Assembly (NCBI GenBank): GCA_012221805.1
Contig: CP015195.1
Coordinates: 915,771 to 979,770 of the forward strand
Direction of reading: 5' to 3'
From: Pasteurellaceae bacterium RH1A
GTDB taxonomy: Bacteria > Pseudomonadota > Gammaproteobacteria > Enterobacterales > Pasteurellaceae
Length of the DNA stretch: 64,000 nt
Positions within the stretch are counted from its first letter, which is position 1; the number at the start of each line of letters is the position of its first letter. The position numbers and the translations under genes are program-made. Positions 39,571 to 48,763 of this stretch are shown here, one piece after another. The notes under the pieces were generated by a model. The model saw only the letters and a program-made list of their open reading frames with translations, searched no databases and was not told the origin of the DNA.

Positions 39571-41019
39571 ATGAAATTTATTGTCAAACTCTTCCCTGAA
39601 ATTATGATTAAAAGCGATTCAGTGCGTAAACGCTTTATCAAAATTCTGACCTCTAACATCCGCAATGTCCTGACCCGGGAAACCGAGGAAGTGGCTGTGA
39701 TTCGTCACTGGGACTTCATCGAGGTACGGGCAAAAAATCCCAGTCTTGCCCCGCTTGTACTAGAACTCCTGCAACGTACGCCCGGCATTCACCATATTTT
39801 AGAGGTGGAAGAAACGCCTTTCACCGATATGCACGATATTTTTGAGCAGACCCTCAAGGCCGTGCGGGAAGAGCTGGAGGGCAAGACCTTCTGCGTGCGG
39901 GTCAAACGCAAGGGCAAGCACGATTTCCGCTCTTTAGATCTGGAACGCTATGTGGGCGGTGGCCTTAATCAGCATATCGAAACGGCCAGCGTGAAACTGA
40001 CCAAGCCAAATGTGACGGTGCGGATTGATATTGATAACGACAAAATGCTCCTCATCAAGGCCCGCCACGAGGGCTTGGGCGGCTATCCAATCGGCACCCA
40101 GGAAGATGTGCTGTCCCTGATTTCAGGCGGCTTCGATTCGGGCGTGTCCAGCTATATGCTGATTCGCCGTGGCTCACGGGTGCATTATTGCTTCTTCAAT
40201 CTAGGCGGAGCCGCCCACGAAATTGGCGTCAAGCAGATGGCCTACCATATCTGGAGCCGTTACAGCACCTCCCACAAGGTTCGCTTTGTGGCCATCAATT
40301 TTGAAGGCGTGGTGGGCGAGATCTTGGAAAAGGTGGACAACGGCCAGATGGGCGTGGTGTTAAAAAGAATGATGGTGCGGGCGGCCAGTCAAGTGGCGGA
40401 ACGCTTTAACATTCAGGCCATCGTCACTGGCGAGGCCTTGGGCCAGGTGTCCAGCCAAACCCTAACCAACCTCCGCTTAATTGACAAGGCGGCCGATACC
40501 CTGGTTTTACGCCCGCTGATTACCCACGATAAGGAGCAGATTATCTCTATGGCCAAGGAGATTGGCACAGACGATATTGCCAAGTCTATGCCTGAATTCT
40601 GTGGGGTGATTTCTAAAAATCCAACCGTTAAGGCAGTGGAAAGCCGTATTATTGAGGAAGAGGGCCACTTTGATTTTGCCGTGCTGGAAGAGGCGGTAGC
40701 TAATGCCCAGTATTTGGACATTCGGGATATTGCCGAGCAGACCGAACGAGAGGTGGTCTCGGTTGAAACCACTTCTGAATTTTCAGCCACAGATGTGGTC
40801 TTGGATATTCGTAGTCCTGAAGAAACGGATGATCATCCGCTGGTGCTGGAGGGAGTGGAAGTCCAGCAAATGCCTTTCTATAAGCTCTCAGGCCAGTTTG
40901 GCAGCCTTGACCAGAGTAAGACCTACTTGCTCTATTGCCAACGAGGTGTGATGAGTAAGTTGCAGGCTCTTTATTTGAAAGAGAATGGGTTTAGTAACGT
41001 AAAAGTATTTAGAGTTTAA
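39571..41019 (+). CDS. thiI: tRNA 4-thiouridine synthetase / thiamine sulfurtransferase
   Basis: 482 aa, the E. coli length. N-terminal ferredoxin-like and THUMP domains (about 1-165), PP-loop [15 protein letters not shown], and a C-terminal rhodanese domain with the persulfide cysteine in [17 protein letters not shown]. Makes s4U8 in tRNA and supplies sulfur for thiamine thiazole. The natural C-terminus is kept. A palindromic repeat begins within 2-3 nt of the stop codon without changing the protein. Confidence 0.97.
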   Translation: MKFIVKLFPEIMIKSDSVRKRFIKILTSNIRNVLTRETEEVAVIRHWDFIEVRAKNPSLAPLVLELLQRTPGIHHILEVEETPFTDMHDIFEQTLKAVREELEGKTFCVRVKRKGKHDFRSLDLERYVGGGLNQHIETASVKLTKPNVTVRIDIDNDKMLLIKARHEGLGGYPIGTQEDVLSLISGGFDSGVSSYMLIRRGSRVHYCFFNLGGAAHEIGVKQMAYHIWSRYSTSHKVRFVAINFEGVVGEILEKVDNGQMGVVLKRMMVRAASQVAERFNIQAIVTGEALGQVSSQTLTNLRLIDKAADTLVLRPLITHDKEQIISMAKEIGTDDIAKSMPEFCGVISKNPTVKAVESRIIEEEGHFDFAVLEEAVANAQYLDIRDIAEQTEREVVSVETTSEFSATDVVLDIRSPEETDDHPLVLEGVEVQQMPFYKLSGQFGSLDQSKTYLLYCQRGVMSKLQALYLKENGFSNVKVFRV

Positions 41020-41021
41020 CT

Positions 41022-41137
41022 TTCGCTCCCCCCGTTTACGGGGGGAGCTGCCCGAAGGGCTGAGGGGGATTTCGCATAAATACATATTGCCCCCTCCGCC
41101 TTCAGCACCTCCCCCGTAAACGGGGGGAGGGAAAAAG
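41022..41137. repeat. Palindromic mosaic repeat (CGCTCCCCC family), intergenic copy
   Basis: Left half TTTCGCTCCCCCCGTTTACG... to GGGCTGAGGGGG, spacer ATTTCGCATAAATACATATTG-like, right half CCCCCTCCGCCTTCAGCACC... to ACGGGGGGAGGGAA. It lies directly behind the thiI stop. The two halves are approximate reverse complements. Confidence 0.85.
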
Positions 41138-41166
41138 ATACAAATTAAAATTCAAAGGAAAAAATC

Positions 41167-42531
41167 ATGACCAAACTAAGCGTCGTTATTCTTGCCGCAG
41201 GCAAGGGAACCCGGATGTATTCAGACCTACCAAAGGTCCTCCATCCAATTGCCGGCAAACCTATGGTAAAACACGTTATCGACACGGTTAAGCAATTAGG
41301 TGCAGACAATATCCACCTGGTTTACGGCCATGGGGGCGATTTGATGCAGGCTCGCCTTAAGGATGAGCCGATTAACTGGGTGCTACAAACCGAGCAACTT
41401 GGCACGGGCCACGCCATGCAGCAGGCCGCTCCCTTCTTTAAGGACGATGAAAATATCCTTATGCTCTACGGCGATGGCCCGCTGATTACGGTGGATACCC
41501 TGCAAAAACTGATTGTTGCCAAGCCTGAAAACGGTGTGGCTTTGCTGACGGTGGTGCTGGATAACCCAACGGGTTATGGTCGGATCATTCGTGAAAATGG
41601 TTCTGTGGTGGGCATTGTGGAGCAAAAGGATGCGACTGAAGAACAACGTAAGATCCAAGAAATCAACACCGGCGTGATGGTGGCCAGCGGGGCCAGCTTT
41701 AACAAGTGGTTAGCCCAATTAGATAACAACAATGCTCAGGGCGAATACTACATTACCGATGTGATCGCCATGGCCAACCGTGATGGCTTTAAGGTAGAGG
41801 CCGTTCAGGCCAGCGACCTGATGGAAGTGGAAGGGGCCAACAACCGCCTGCAACTGGCCGCTCTTGAGCGTTACTACCAAAAAACACAGGCCGAAAAATT
41901 GCTTTTAGCCGGCGTGACTCTGGTTGATCCTGCCCGTTTCGATCTGCGTGGCACGGTGGAGCATGGCAAGGATGTCTTTATTGATGTCAATGTTATCCTA
42001 GAAGGCCAGGTTAAATTAGGCAATCGGGTCAAGATTGGGGCTGGCTCCATCCTCAAGAACTGCGAGATTGGCGATGATGTGGAAATCAAGCCTTATTCTG
42101 TGATTGAAGATGCCCAAATTGGCACCAAGGCCGTGATTGGCCCATTCTCCCGCCTGCGTCCAGGCACTAAGCTAGCCGAAGAAAGCCATGTGGGCAACTT
42201 TGTGGAAATCAAAAATGCCAGCCTGGGCAAGGGCTCCAAGGCCAACCACTTAACCTATATTGGCGATGCGGAAATTGGCCATACGGTCAATGTGGGAGCA
42301 GGGGTCATTACCTGTAACTACGATGGTGCCAATAAGTTTAAGACCATTATCGGTGATAATGTTTTCGTAGGTTCTGACAGCCAATTAGTCGCACCTGTGA
42401 CCATCGCCAGCGGGGCAACCATTGGGGCCGGGGCGACCGTGACCAAGGATGTGGGCGAAAATGAGCTGGTCATCAGCCGAGTGCCACAACGCCATATTCA
42501 GGGCTGGCAGCGTCCAACTAAGAAAAAATAA
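41167..42531 (+). CDS. glmU: Bifunctional GlcNAc-1-P uridyltransferase / glucosamine-1-P acetyltransferase
   Basis: 454 aa. N-terminal pyrophosphorylase with [20 protein letters not shown] and [11 protein letters not shown]-terminal left-handed beta helix of hexapeptide repeats ending in the acetyltransferase site ([28 protein letters not shown]). Makes UDP-GlcNAc for peptidoglycan and LOS. The loop usually read YGDVPL is YGDGPL here, a small variant next to a metal-binding Asp. AAAGGA precedes the ATG. Confidence 0.97.
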   Translation: MTKLSVVILAAGKGTRMYSDLPKVLHPIAGKPMVKHVIDTVKQLGADNIHLVYGHGGDLMQARLKDEPINWVLQTEQLGTGHAMQQAAPFFKDDENILMLYGDGPLITVDTLQKLIVAKPENGVALLTVVLDNPTGYGRIIRENGSVVGIVEQKDATEEQRKIQEINTGVMVASGASFNKWLAQLDNNNAQGEYYITDVIAMANRDGFKVEAVQASDLMEVEGANNRLQLAALERYYQKTQAEKLLLAGVTLVDPARFDLRGTVEHGKDVFIDVNVILEGQVKLGNRVKIGAGSILKNCEIGDDVEIKPYSVIEDAQIGTKAVIGPFSRLRPGTKLAEESHVGNFVEIKNASLGKGSKANHLTYIGDAEIGHTVNVGAGVITCNYDGANKFKTIIGDNVFVGSDSQLVAPVTIASGATIGAGATVTKDVGENELVISRVPQRHIQGWQRPTKKK

Positions 42532-42544
42532 GTCCCTTCCTTTT

Positions 42545-42611
42545 GATAGCGCCAGCCTCCAGGCTGGTGCTTGTAATGAATAAGGGCACCAGCCTGGAGG
42601 CTGGCGCCATC
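42545..42611. repeat. Palindromic repeat, CCAGCCTCCAGGCTGG family, copy 3
   Basis: GATAGCGCCAGCCTCCAGG... and ...CTGGAGGCTGGCGCCATC, separated by about 15 nt and followed by TTTTTAG. It occupies the gap between glmU and recB and could act as a terminator. Confidence 0.85.
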
Positions 42612-42636
42612 TTTTTAGCTTATCAATCAAACCACT

Positions 42637-45489
42637 ATGAATACCCTCAACCCCCTCACCCTCCCCCTAAACCAAACCAGCCTGATCGAAGCCTCGGCCG
42701 GCACGGGCAAGACCTACACCATGGTGCGGCTCTACCTCCGCCTGCTCTTAGGCATTGGCTGCCAGCCCCTAACAGTGGAGCAAATCCTGGTGGTAACCTT
42801 TACCAAGGCGGCCACCCAGGAGCTGCGGGATAGGATTCGGGAGCGGGTGGGCCAGGTGGAAAAACTTTTCCGCCAATGTGAAGAAGCCGGCAACCTTCAG
42901 GCCCTAGAGGGGGATAATTTTCTTGAGGGCATTTATCAGGCCTTAGTGGAACAAGACCAGCTACAAGCGGGTCTGCTTCGCCTAAAAATTGCAGAACAGG
43001 AAATCGACTTGGCGGCTATTTTCACCATCGACAGCTTCAGCCAAAAAATGCTCTACCAGTTCGCCTTTGAGTCTGGCATTCGTTTTGACCTGGAGCTAAC
43101 AAGCGATGAAAGTGACCTGCTCACACGCCTTAGTCAGGAGGTTTGGCGGGCGCTCTTTTACCCGATGGATTTGACAGAAACGGCCATCGTGGTGGAAGAA
43201 CTAGGCTGGCCTGATTATGCCCTAGACCAAGTTCTCCCTTTTCTGGCGGGCGAGCTTCCTGAACTAACCCAAGAACAGGCCTGGATAAGCCAAAACATCA
43301 GCCTCTATCTCAACCAGTGCCAGGCCTTTATGCAGGAGGCCAAGGCTCATTGGCAGGCCAATCGGGCAGAAATTGCCAGCCTGATCTGGGCGGAGCTAGA
43401 CAAAAAATACCCAGCCAAAACAGCCAAATCCCTTAGCCGCCAGTCCTACAAACGCCCGTCTGTGGAAAATTGGTTGAGCCAGTGTGATGAGTGGGCGCAG
43501 GGGGCTTCACTTAGCCTGCCAGCCAATTTTGAACGTTTTTGCCAGGCCTTCTTGGCCAGCAAGGCTGAGGAGGGGGCAGAGCCGCTGGGCCATGCTTTAT
43601 TTGCAAAAAATCAGCAGATTTTAACCGCTTACCAGACCCAATATTCGGGCACCAAGGCCGTCTTGCTCTATCAGTTCCTCTTGGCCCTACGCCAAAAAAT
43701 CGCCGATTACAAGGCCCGCCACAAGGAACGCAATTTTGACGACATCCTGCAAACCTTCAACCAAGCCCTTAAGGGCAACAAGGGGCAGATCCTAGCCAGC
43801 CAGATCCGCAACCTCTACCCCTTTGCTATGATTGACGAGTTTCAGGACACCAACCTGACCCAGTATCAGGTCTTTAGCCAGATTTTTATGGCAGATACGT
43901 TGGAAAATCAGGGCTTTATTATGATTGGTGATCCCAAGCAGTCCATCTACCGCTTCCGTGGGGCGGATATTTTTTCCTACCTCACCGCCGCCAAGCAGGT
44001 TCAGCTGAAAAGTACCCTCAACCGCAACTTCCGCTCCCACCCCGAGCTGATTGCCTTTACCAATGGCCTTTTTGACTTTGCCAACCAGCCCTTTATTTAT
44101 GAGGATATTCCCTTTGAGCCGGTGCTGGCCAAGGAACATTACAGCGAGGATCTGGAGGGAGCCAGCCATAGCACCTGCTACCTGCACAACTTCCAAAAGG
44201 ATCAGGAAATCGCCCAGCTCTGTGCCCACCAGATCCAGCAACAATTTAAGCAGGCTGAGGCGGGGGAGCTGGCCATTTTGCAAGAAAATGGCCAAAAACG
44301 CCCGCTTGTAGCTCAGGATGTGGCGGTTTTAGTCCGCACCGGCAAGCAGGCTGACTTGATCAAGCAGGCCCTGGCCCAGCGGGGCATTCAGGCAGTTTTC
44401 CTGTCTGAAAAAGAGAGCGTTTATGAAAGCCAAGAAGCCCAAGATCTGCGTTTTGTCCTCAAGGCCTGCCTCAACCCTGAGAACGAACGAGCCTTGCTGG
44501 CGGCCATGGGGTCTGGCCTTTGGAGCCGTACCGCCCAAGAAATCTTCCAACTCAAGCAGGATGAAAATCTTTGGGATGCCTGTGTGGAACGCTTTAGCCA
44601 CTACCAAACCACCTGGCAGAAGCAGGGCATTTTGCCCATGCTGCATCAGATCTTCATGCAGGAGGACATTATTCCTCGCTTACGGGCGCAAGCTCATGCT
44701 GACCGCCGCATTACTAATCTTCTCCACTTGGCCGAACTTCTGCAAGAAGCCATGCCGACCCTGGAAAATGAAACGGCCTTGGTGCGTTGGTATGAAGAGC
44801 AGGTGGCCAACCCGCAAAGCAGCCAGGAAAGCCAAACCCTGCGGCTGGAAAGCGAGGCCAAGCTGGTTAAGATTATCACCATTCACGGTTCCAAGGGCTT
44901 GGAATACCCAGTGGTTTGGCTGCCCTTCTGGAACAGTCAATTCCGAACCTCCAACAAACTTTTCGACTTCTATCGGGATCAACACAACCAAACCCGCTGG
45001 GCCTTTCAGGCAGAAGAAGAGGTCAAGCAGGCACTTATCCAAGAGGACTATGCCGAACAGCTCCGCCTGCTCTATGTGGCCCTAACCCGGGCCAAACTCC
45101 AGATCAACCTCCTCCTGCCACAAACCTTTGATAACAAGTGGGATCCGATGTGCTATCTTTTGAGCCAGGGCCAAATCGGGCTGGGCGAGGAGGAGATCAA
45201 GCGGCTGCCAACGGCCGATTATTTGCAAGCCAAGGGGCTGAATACTCAGATTATTGTCTGTGAAGAAAACTTAGCTCTAGATGATTGGAAGCCTAGCCTG
45301 CCTCAAGACCAGCAGCCCCAAGCGGCCATTTTCCAGGGGAGGATCAGACAAACAGGGCGGATCACCAGCTTTACCAGCCTACACGCCTTGTATTCAGCTC
45401 AAGAGGAAAGGGCAGGGGGCAGGATCATGATTTGCTCCCGCAAACCCCGCAAGATCAGAGCGAATTGGAAGAAAAGAACAGCATTTTAG
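42637..45489 (+). CDS. recB: Exonuclease V beta subunit RecB, helicase part of a frameshifted gene
   Basis: 950 aa in this frame. SF1A helicase: motif I LIEASAGTGKTYT, motif II FAMIDEFQDTN, motif III GDPKQSIYRFRGADI, motif V/VI region TIHGSKGLEYPVVWLPFW and LRLLYVALTRAK. RecB should be about 1180 aa; this frame runs into unrelated residues (GGRIMICSRKPRK...) after codon about 925 and stops at 45489. The rest of RecB continues in another frame from about 45411, so the gene has an indel within or near the GGGGG run at 45415-45419. recC and recD are not in the window. A repeat ends 25 nt before the start; no clear Shine-Dalgarno. Confidence 0.88.
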   Translation: MNTLNPLTLPLNQTSLIEASAGTGKTYTMVRLYLRLLLGIGCQPLTVEQILVVTFTKAATQELRDRIRERVGQVEKLFRQCEEAGNLQALEGDNFLEGIYQALVEQDQLQAGLLRLKIAEQEIDLAAIFTIDSFSQKMLYQFAFESGIRFDLELTSDESDLLTRLSQEVWRALFYPMDLTETAIVVEELGWPDYALDQVLPFLAGELPELTQEQAWISQNISLYLNQCQAFMQEAKAHWQANRAEIASLIWAELDKKYPAKTAKSLSRQSYKRPSVENWLSQCDEWAQGASLSLPANFERFCQAFLASKAEEGAEPLGHALFAKNQQILTAYQTQYSGTKAVLLYQFLLALRQKIADYKARHKERNFDDILQTFNQALKGNKGQILASQIRNLYPFAMIDEFQDTNLTQYQVFSQIFMADTLENQGFIMIGDPKQSIYRFRGADIFSYLTAAKQVQLKSTLNRNFRSHPELIAFTNGLFDFANQPFIYEDIPFEPVLAKEHYSEDLEGASHSTCYLHNFQKDQEIAQLCAHQIQQQFKQAEAGELAILQENGQKRPLVAQDVAVLVRTGKQADLIKQALAQRGIQAVFLSEKESVYESQEAQDLRFVLKACLNPENERALLAAMGSGLWSRTAQEIFQLKQDENLWDACVERFSHYQTTWQKQGILPMLHQIFMQEDIIPRLRAQAHADRRITNLLHLAELLQEAMPTLENETALVRWYEEQVANPQSSQESQTLRLESEAKLVKIITIHGSKGLEYPVVWLPFWNSQFRTSNKLFDFYRDQHNQTRWAFQAEEEVKQALIQEDYAEQLRLLYVALTRAKLQINLLLPQTFDNKWDPMCYLLSQGQIGLGEEEIKRLPTADYLQAKGLNTQIIVCEENLALDDWKPSLPQDQQPQAAIFQGRIRQTGRITSFTSLHALYSAQEERAGGRIMICSRKPRKIRANWKKRTAF

Positions 45490-46181
45490 GCTTCCCCCAC
45501 AGCATGAAGGTGGGGACAATCTTGCACGCCTTTTTGGAAAAATGTGACTTTAGCCAGCCGCTTGATGAAGCAGCCGTGGCCGAGGTCTGTCAAAGCCTGG
45601 GCTTGGGTGAAACCTGGCTGGCCCCAACCCAGGCCTGGTTTGAACAAGTCTTGGCTACGCCGATGAGTGAGGGGAGCTTCTGCCTAAGCGATATTGGGCC
45701 GGCCCAACGCCTTAACGAATGGCAGTTCTACCTCCGCCTGGCCAATCCTAAGGCCTTGCCCCAGCTCAACCAGCTATTAAAAGACAAGAGCCGCCTGGCC
45801 AAAAAACTGCCTGATCTGGAACTCTACCAAATGGAGGGCTTTGTGCGGGGCTTTGTGGATTGCATCGCCCAGGTTCAGGGCAAGTTCTATATTTTCGACT
45901 ATAAGTCCAACTACCTAGGCAGCCTGGCCCAGGACTATTCAGCCGCCAGCCTTGAGCGTGCCATGGGCCAATTCCGCTACGACCTCCAATACCTGCTCTA
46001 CACTCTAGCCCTGCACCGCTACCTCCAGCAGCGTTTGGGCGAGAGCTACGATTATGAGCGGGATTTCGGCGGCGTGGCCTACCTCTTCCTACGGGGGATG
46101 GACGGCCAGCCAGGTGCTGGGGTCTTTTTTGATCGGCCTTCAAGAGAGCTGATTGAGGGGATGGATGGCTTGTTTGGTTAG
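45432..46181 (+). CDS. recB: RecB C-terminal nuclease domain, out of frame with the helicase
   Basis: 249 codons from TTG 45432, though continuity with RecB reaches back to about 45411 in this frame (GQDHDLLPQTPQDQSE). Carries the RecB-family nuclease motif GFVDCIAQ...FYIFDYKSN, with the two Asp and the Lys spaced 13 and 2 apart as in E. coli RecB. With the first part the total span is 1181 codons, the normal RecB length. Without frameshifting or re-initiation the nuclease and RecD/RecC-contacting region would be lost. The stop codon is at the very edge of the MITE at 46181. Confidence 0.8.
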   Translation: MLPQTPQDQSELEEKNSILGFPHSMKVGTILHAFLEKCDFSQPLDEAAVAEVCQSLGLGETWLAPTQAWFEQVLATPMSEGSFCLSDIGPAQRLNEWQFYLRLANPKALPQLNQLLKDKSRLAKKLPDLELYQMEGFVRGFVDCIAQVQGKFYIFDYKSNYLGSLAQDYSAASLERAMGQFRYDLQYLLYTLALHRYLQQRLGESYDYERDFGGVAYLFLRGMDGQPGAGVFFDRPSRELIEGMDGLFG

Positions 46182-46394
46182 GGTCTGTTGATAATTCATA
46201 AACGAGTGTTAAATTAGCAATTTCTGTTTGTTAATATCGTTAAAAATCTCCCCTAACCCCTCTTTTTCAAAGAGGGGAACTGATCGTAGAAGGTGTTAGA
46301 TCACGATACTTCGCAAACATTTAATCATTCCCCCCTTTGAAAAAGGGGGGCTAGGGGGGATTTAGCTAACTTTAATTAAATTATCAACAGCCCC
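46181..46394. mobile_element. MITE-like element with 16-bp terminal inverted repeats
   Basis: Ends GGGTCTGTTGATAATT (46181-46196) and its reverse complement AATTATCAACAGCCCC (46379-46394), with one mismatch and flanking TA on both sides as a probable target duplication. There is no coding capacity. Inside are two palindromic stretches, CCCCTCTTTTTCAAAGAGGGG (46257-46277) and CCCCCCTTTGAAAAAGGGGGG (46330-46350). It fills the recB-trpE gap. Confidence 0.7.
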
Positions 46395-46425
46395 TAGAGA
46401 TCTTGCTGTCTAGTACACAAAAAAC

Positions 46426-46459
46426 TTGAAATCTTTATTTTGCACTAGTATAGTAGTAC
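46426..46459 (+). promoter_or_regulatory. trpE promoter with TrpR operator
   Basis: TTGAAA (46426-46431), 17-nt spacer, TATAGT (46449-46454). The palindrome GCACTAGTATAGTAGTAC (46442-46459) matches the TrpR operator core ACTAGT-N2-ACTAGT closely and covers the -10. Only about 25 nt separate the start from the ATG, so there is no room for a leader-peptide attenuator. Confidence 0.75.
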
Positions 46460-46484
46460 AAAATAAAATTTCTAAGGAAAGCCT

Positions 46485-48035
46485 ATGTTTTTAGAGACTA
46501 GCACCCAACCCCTACCCTATTATGCAGATACCACAGCAGCCTTTTACCATCTCTGTGGCAACCAGCCTCATACCTTATTGCTTGATTCAGCAGAAATCCA
46601 GAGTAAAAATAGCCTTAAAAGCCTGCTCTTTGCCAAGTCTGCCCTGCATATTTTTTGTGAAGGCAATCAGGTAACCTTTGAGGCCTTAACCCCTAACGGC
46701 AAAGCCGTTTTGCCTGAAATTGAGCAAGCCCTAAACCAGCTCCAGCCTGCGCCCCTTTGCAAATTTTCAGAAGAAACAGGCCGCTTGCAGGCCACTTTTC
46801 CAGCCCTGCCTTTTGAGTTAGATGAGGACAGCAAGCTCAAAACCACTACCATTTTTGATGCCCTACGCACCACCAGCCAGCTCTTTGCGGGTGCAGACAA
46901 GTCCATTTATTTGGGTGGGCTGTTTAGCTATGACTTGGTTGCCCAATTTATCCCTATGGAAGGCCTTGAGCTCAAAGATGATGGCCTACACTGTCCAGAT
47001 TATAGCTTCTACCTAGCTGAACAGTTGGTCTTTATCGACCACCAGGCCGAAGAAGCCAGCCTGCATACCTTCTGTTTTGATTCACAAGAAAAAGAAAATT
47101 TAACCCAACAAGCGGGGCAATTTTCGCAAAAACTTGCAAATCACCAGCATGAAAGCCTTGAGCTGGCCATTCAAGCAGCCTCAACGGAAGCCAGGGCTGA
47201 TTTAGAAGATGAGGCCTTTAAGGATATTGTTAAACGCCTCAAACACCATATCAATGTGGGCGATGTCTTCCAAATTGTGCCAAGCCGCCGTTTCAGCCTG
47301 CCTTGCCCTAACACACTGGCCAGCTACCGCCAGCTTAAAATCAACAACCCTAGCCCCTATATGTTCTTTATGCAGGGGGAAAATTTCACTCTCTTTGGGG
47401 CTTCGCCTGAAAGTGCGCTCAAGTATTCTGAACATAACCGCCAGCTGGAGATCTATCCCATTGCTGGATCTCGCCCACGTGGTTTTGACGAGGCCGGCAA
47501 TATCGACCCTGAATTAGATTCTCGCTTGGAGCTGGAATTACGTTTAGATCAAAAAGAGCTGGCCGAGCATTTAATGTTGGTGGATCTGGCCCGTAATGAT
47601 GTGGCTCGGGTTTGCGTGTCAGGCTCTCGCAAGGTCGCTGATCTGATGCAGATCGACCGTTATTCCCACATTATGCACTTAGTTTCTCGGGTGATTGGCA
47701 CGCTTCGCCCTGACTTGGATGCCCTCCACGCTTATCAGGCCTGTATGAATATGGGCACGCTGACCGGTGCCCCAAAAATCAAGGCCATGCAGCTCATTTA
47801 TCAATTCGAACAACAAAAACGCCACAGCTACGGCGGGGCAGTGGGCTATTTGACTTCGGACGGCAATTTAGACACCTGTATCGTGATTCGATCGGCCTTT
47901 GTGCAAGATGGCCAGGCTTATGTGCAGGCAGGTTGCGGCGAGGTACTGGATTCCGATCCACAATTAGAAGCTGACGAAACCCGCCACAAGGCCCGAGCGG
48001 TTTTGAAGGCTATTGCACAAGTAAACGGACAGTAA
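46485..48035 (+). CDS. trpE: Anthranilate synthase component I
   Basis: 516 aa. Converts chorismate to anthranilate with TrpG. N-terminal tryptophan feedback region (LLLDSAEI), chorismate-binding core with FQIVPSRRFSLPCP, IAGSRPRG, ELRLDQKELAEHLMLVDLARND, GTLTGAPKIKAMQLI and YVQAGCGEVLDSDPQLE. Full length. First gene of the trp operon. AAGGAA precedes the ATG; repression by TrpR at the promoter is likely. Confidence 0.97.
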   Translation: MFLETSTQPLPYYADTTAAFYHLCGNQPHTLLLDSAEIQSKNSLKSLLFAKSALHIFCEGNQVTFEALTPNGKAVLPEIEQALNQLQPAPLCKFSEETGRLQATFPALPFELDEDSKLKTTTIFDALRTTSQLFAGADKSIYLGGLFSYDLVAQFIPMEGLELKDDGLHCPDYSFYLAEQLVFIDHQAEEASLHTFCFDSQEKENLTQQAGQFSQKLANHQHESLELAIQAASTEARADLEDEAFKDIVKRLKHHINVGDVFQIVPSRRFSLPCPNTLASYRQLKINNPSPYMFFMQGENFTLFGASPESALKYSEHNRQLEIYPIAGSRPRGFDEAGNIDPELDSRLELELRLDQKELAEHLMLVDLARNDVARVCVSGSRKVADLMQIDRYSHIMHLVSRVIGTLRPDLDALHAYQACMNMGTLTGAPKIKAMQLIYQFEQQKRHSYGGAVGYLTSDGNLDTCIVIRSAFVQDGQAYVQAGCGEVLDSDPQLEADETRHKARAVLKAIAQVNGQ

Positions 48036-48044
48036 GGGGGATTT

Positions 48045-48656
48045 ATGGCTAATATTTTGTTTGTAGATAACTTCGACTCATTCACCTATAACCTAGTCGA
48101 TCAATTCCGTGAGCTGGGTCACTCGGTTACCGTTTTTCGCAACGACTACCCCCTACAAGCCTTTTTAGACAAGGCACTTTCCACCGAAAATTGCATTGTT
48201 GCCCTCTCTCCAGGGCCGGGCAATCCAGAAGAGGCGGGCAATTTATTGCCCATTATTCGCTACCTTAAAGACAAAGTGCCTATGATCGGCATCTGCCTTG
48301 GCCACCAGGCCATTATTCAAGCCTTGGGCGGCGATGTGGTGCACACGGGGCAGGTTTTGCACGGTAAGGTCTCCAAAATCGATCACGACAACCAGGCTAT
48401 GTTTGTAGGGCTAAACAACCCTATGCCTGTGGCCCGTTACCACTCTCTTATGGGCGAAAATCTGCCTGAAGAACTTGAGGTAAATGCCCGTTTTGGGGAA
48501 ATTGTGATGGCCATCCGCCACAAAAGCCTGCCTATTTGTGGCTTCCAATTCCACCCTGAATCCATCTTAACCGTGGAAGGCACTAAGCTCTTGAAGCAGA
48601 GTGTGGAGTGGTTGTTGGCTTTTTCCGACAGCGACTCCGTCGCAATCGGTTACTGA
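48045..48656 (+). CDS. trpG: Anthranilate synthase component II (glutamine amidotransferase)
   Basis: 203 aa. Class I amidotransferase: nucleophile Cys in GICLGHQAI, His and Glu in FQFHPESIL, oxyanion SPGPGNP. Delivers ammonia to TrpE. It is a stand-alone TrpG, not fused to TrpD as in E. coli. The last ten residues (SDSDSVAIGY) are encoded by a hairpin-rich segment (GCGAC-TCC-GTCGC) that looks repeat-derived and may have replaced the original end; catalytic parts are unaffected. 9 nt after trpE. Confidence 0.95.
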   Translation: MANILFVDNFDSFTYNLVDQFRELGHSVTVFRNDYPLQAFLDKALSTENCIVALSPGPGNPEEAGNLLPIIRYLKDKVPMIGICLGHQAIIQALGGDVVHTGQVLHGKVSKIDHDNQAMFVGLNNPMPVARYHSLMGENLPEELEVNARFGEIVMAIRHKSLPICGFQFHPESILTVEGTKLLKQSVEWLLAFSDSDSVAIGY

Positions 48657-48662
48657 TAAGTC

Positions 48663-48739
48663 AGGGGCTTTGCCCCTGTTTAGGCAGAGGGGCAAAGCCC
48701 CTCATCTATTCGTAACCATGTATGGCTTGCCGTGCATGG
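48663..48739. repeat. Palindromic sequences between trpG and trpD
   Basis: Arms AGGGGCTTTGCCCCT (48663-48677) and AGGGGCAAAGCCCCT (48688-48702), then a second imperfect hairpin CCATGTATGGC / CCGTGCATGG (48716-48739). They sit within the trp operon and may lower read-through. Confidence 0.75.
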
Positions 48740-48763
48740 ATTGAAATAAGATAAGGAAATACT

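Noticed and set aside
43792..44295. Antisense reading frame in recB
   Set aside because: Shadow of the recB coding strand, no start context or recognisable domain. The same applies to the other long antisense frames, for example 7865-8503.
46395..46484. trp leader-peptide attenuator
   Set aside because: No Trp-rich small frame and no room between promoter and trpE.
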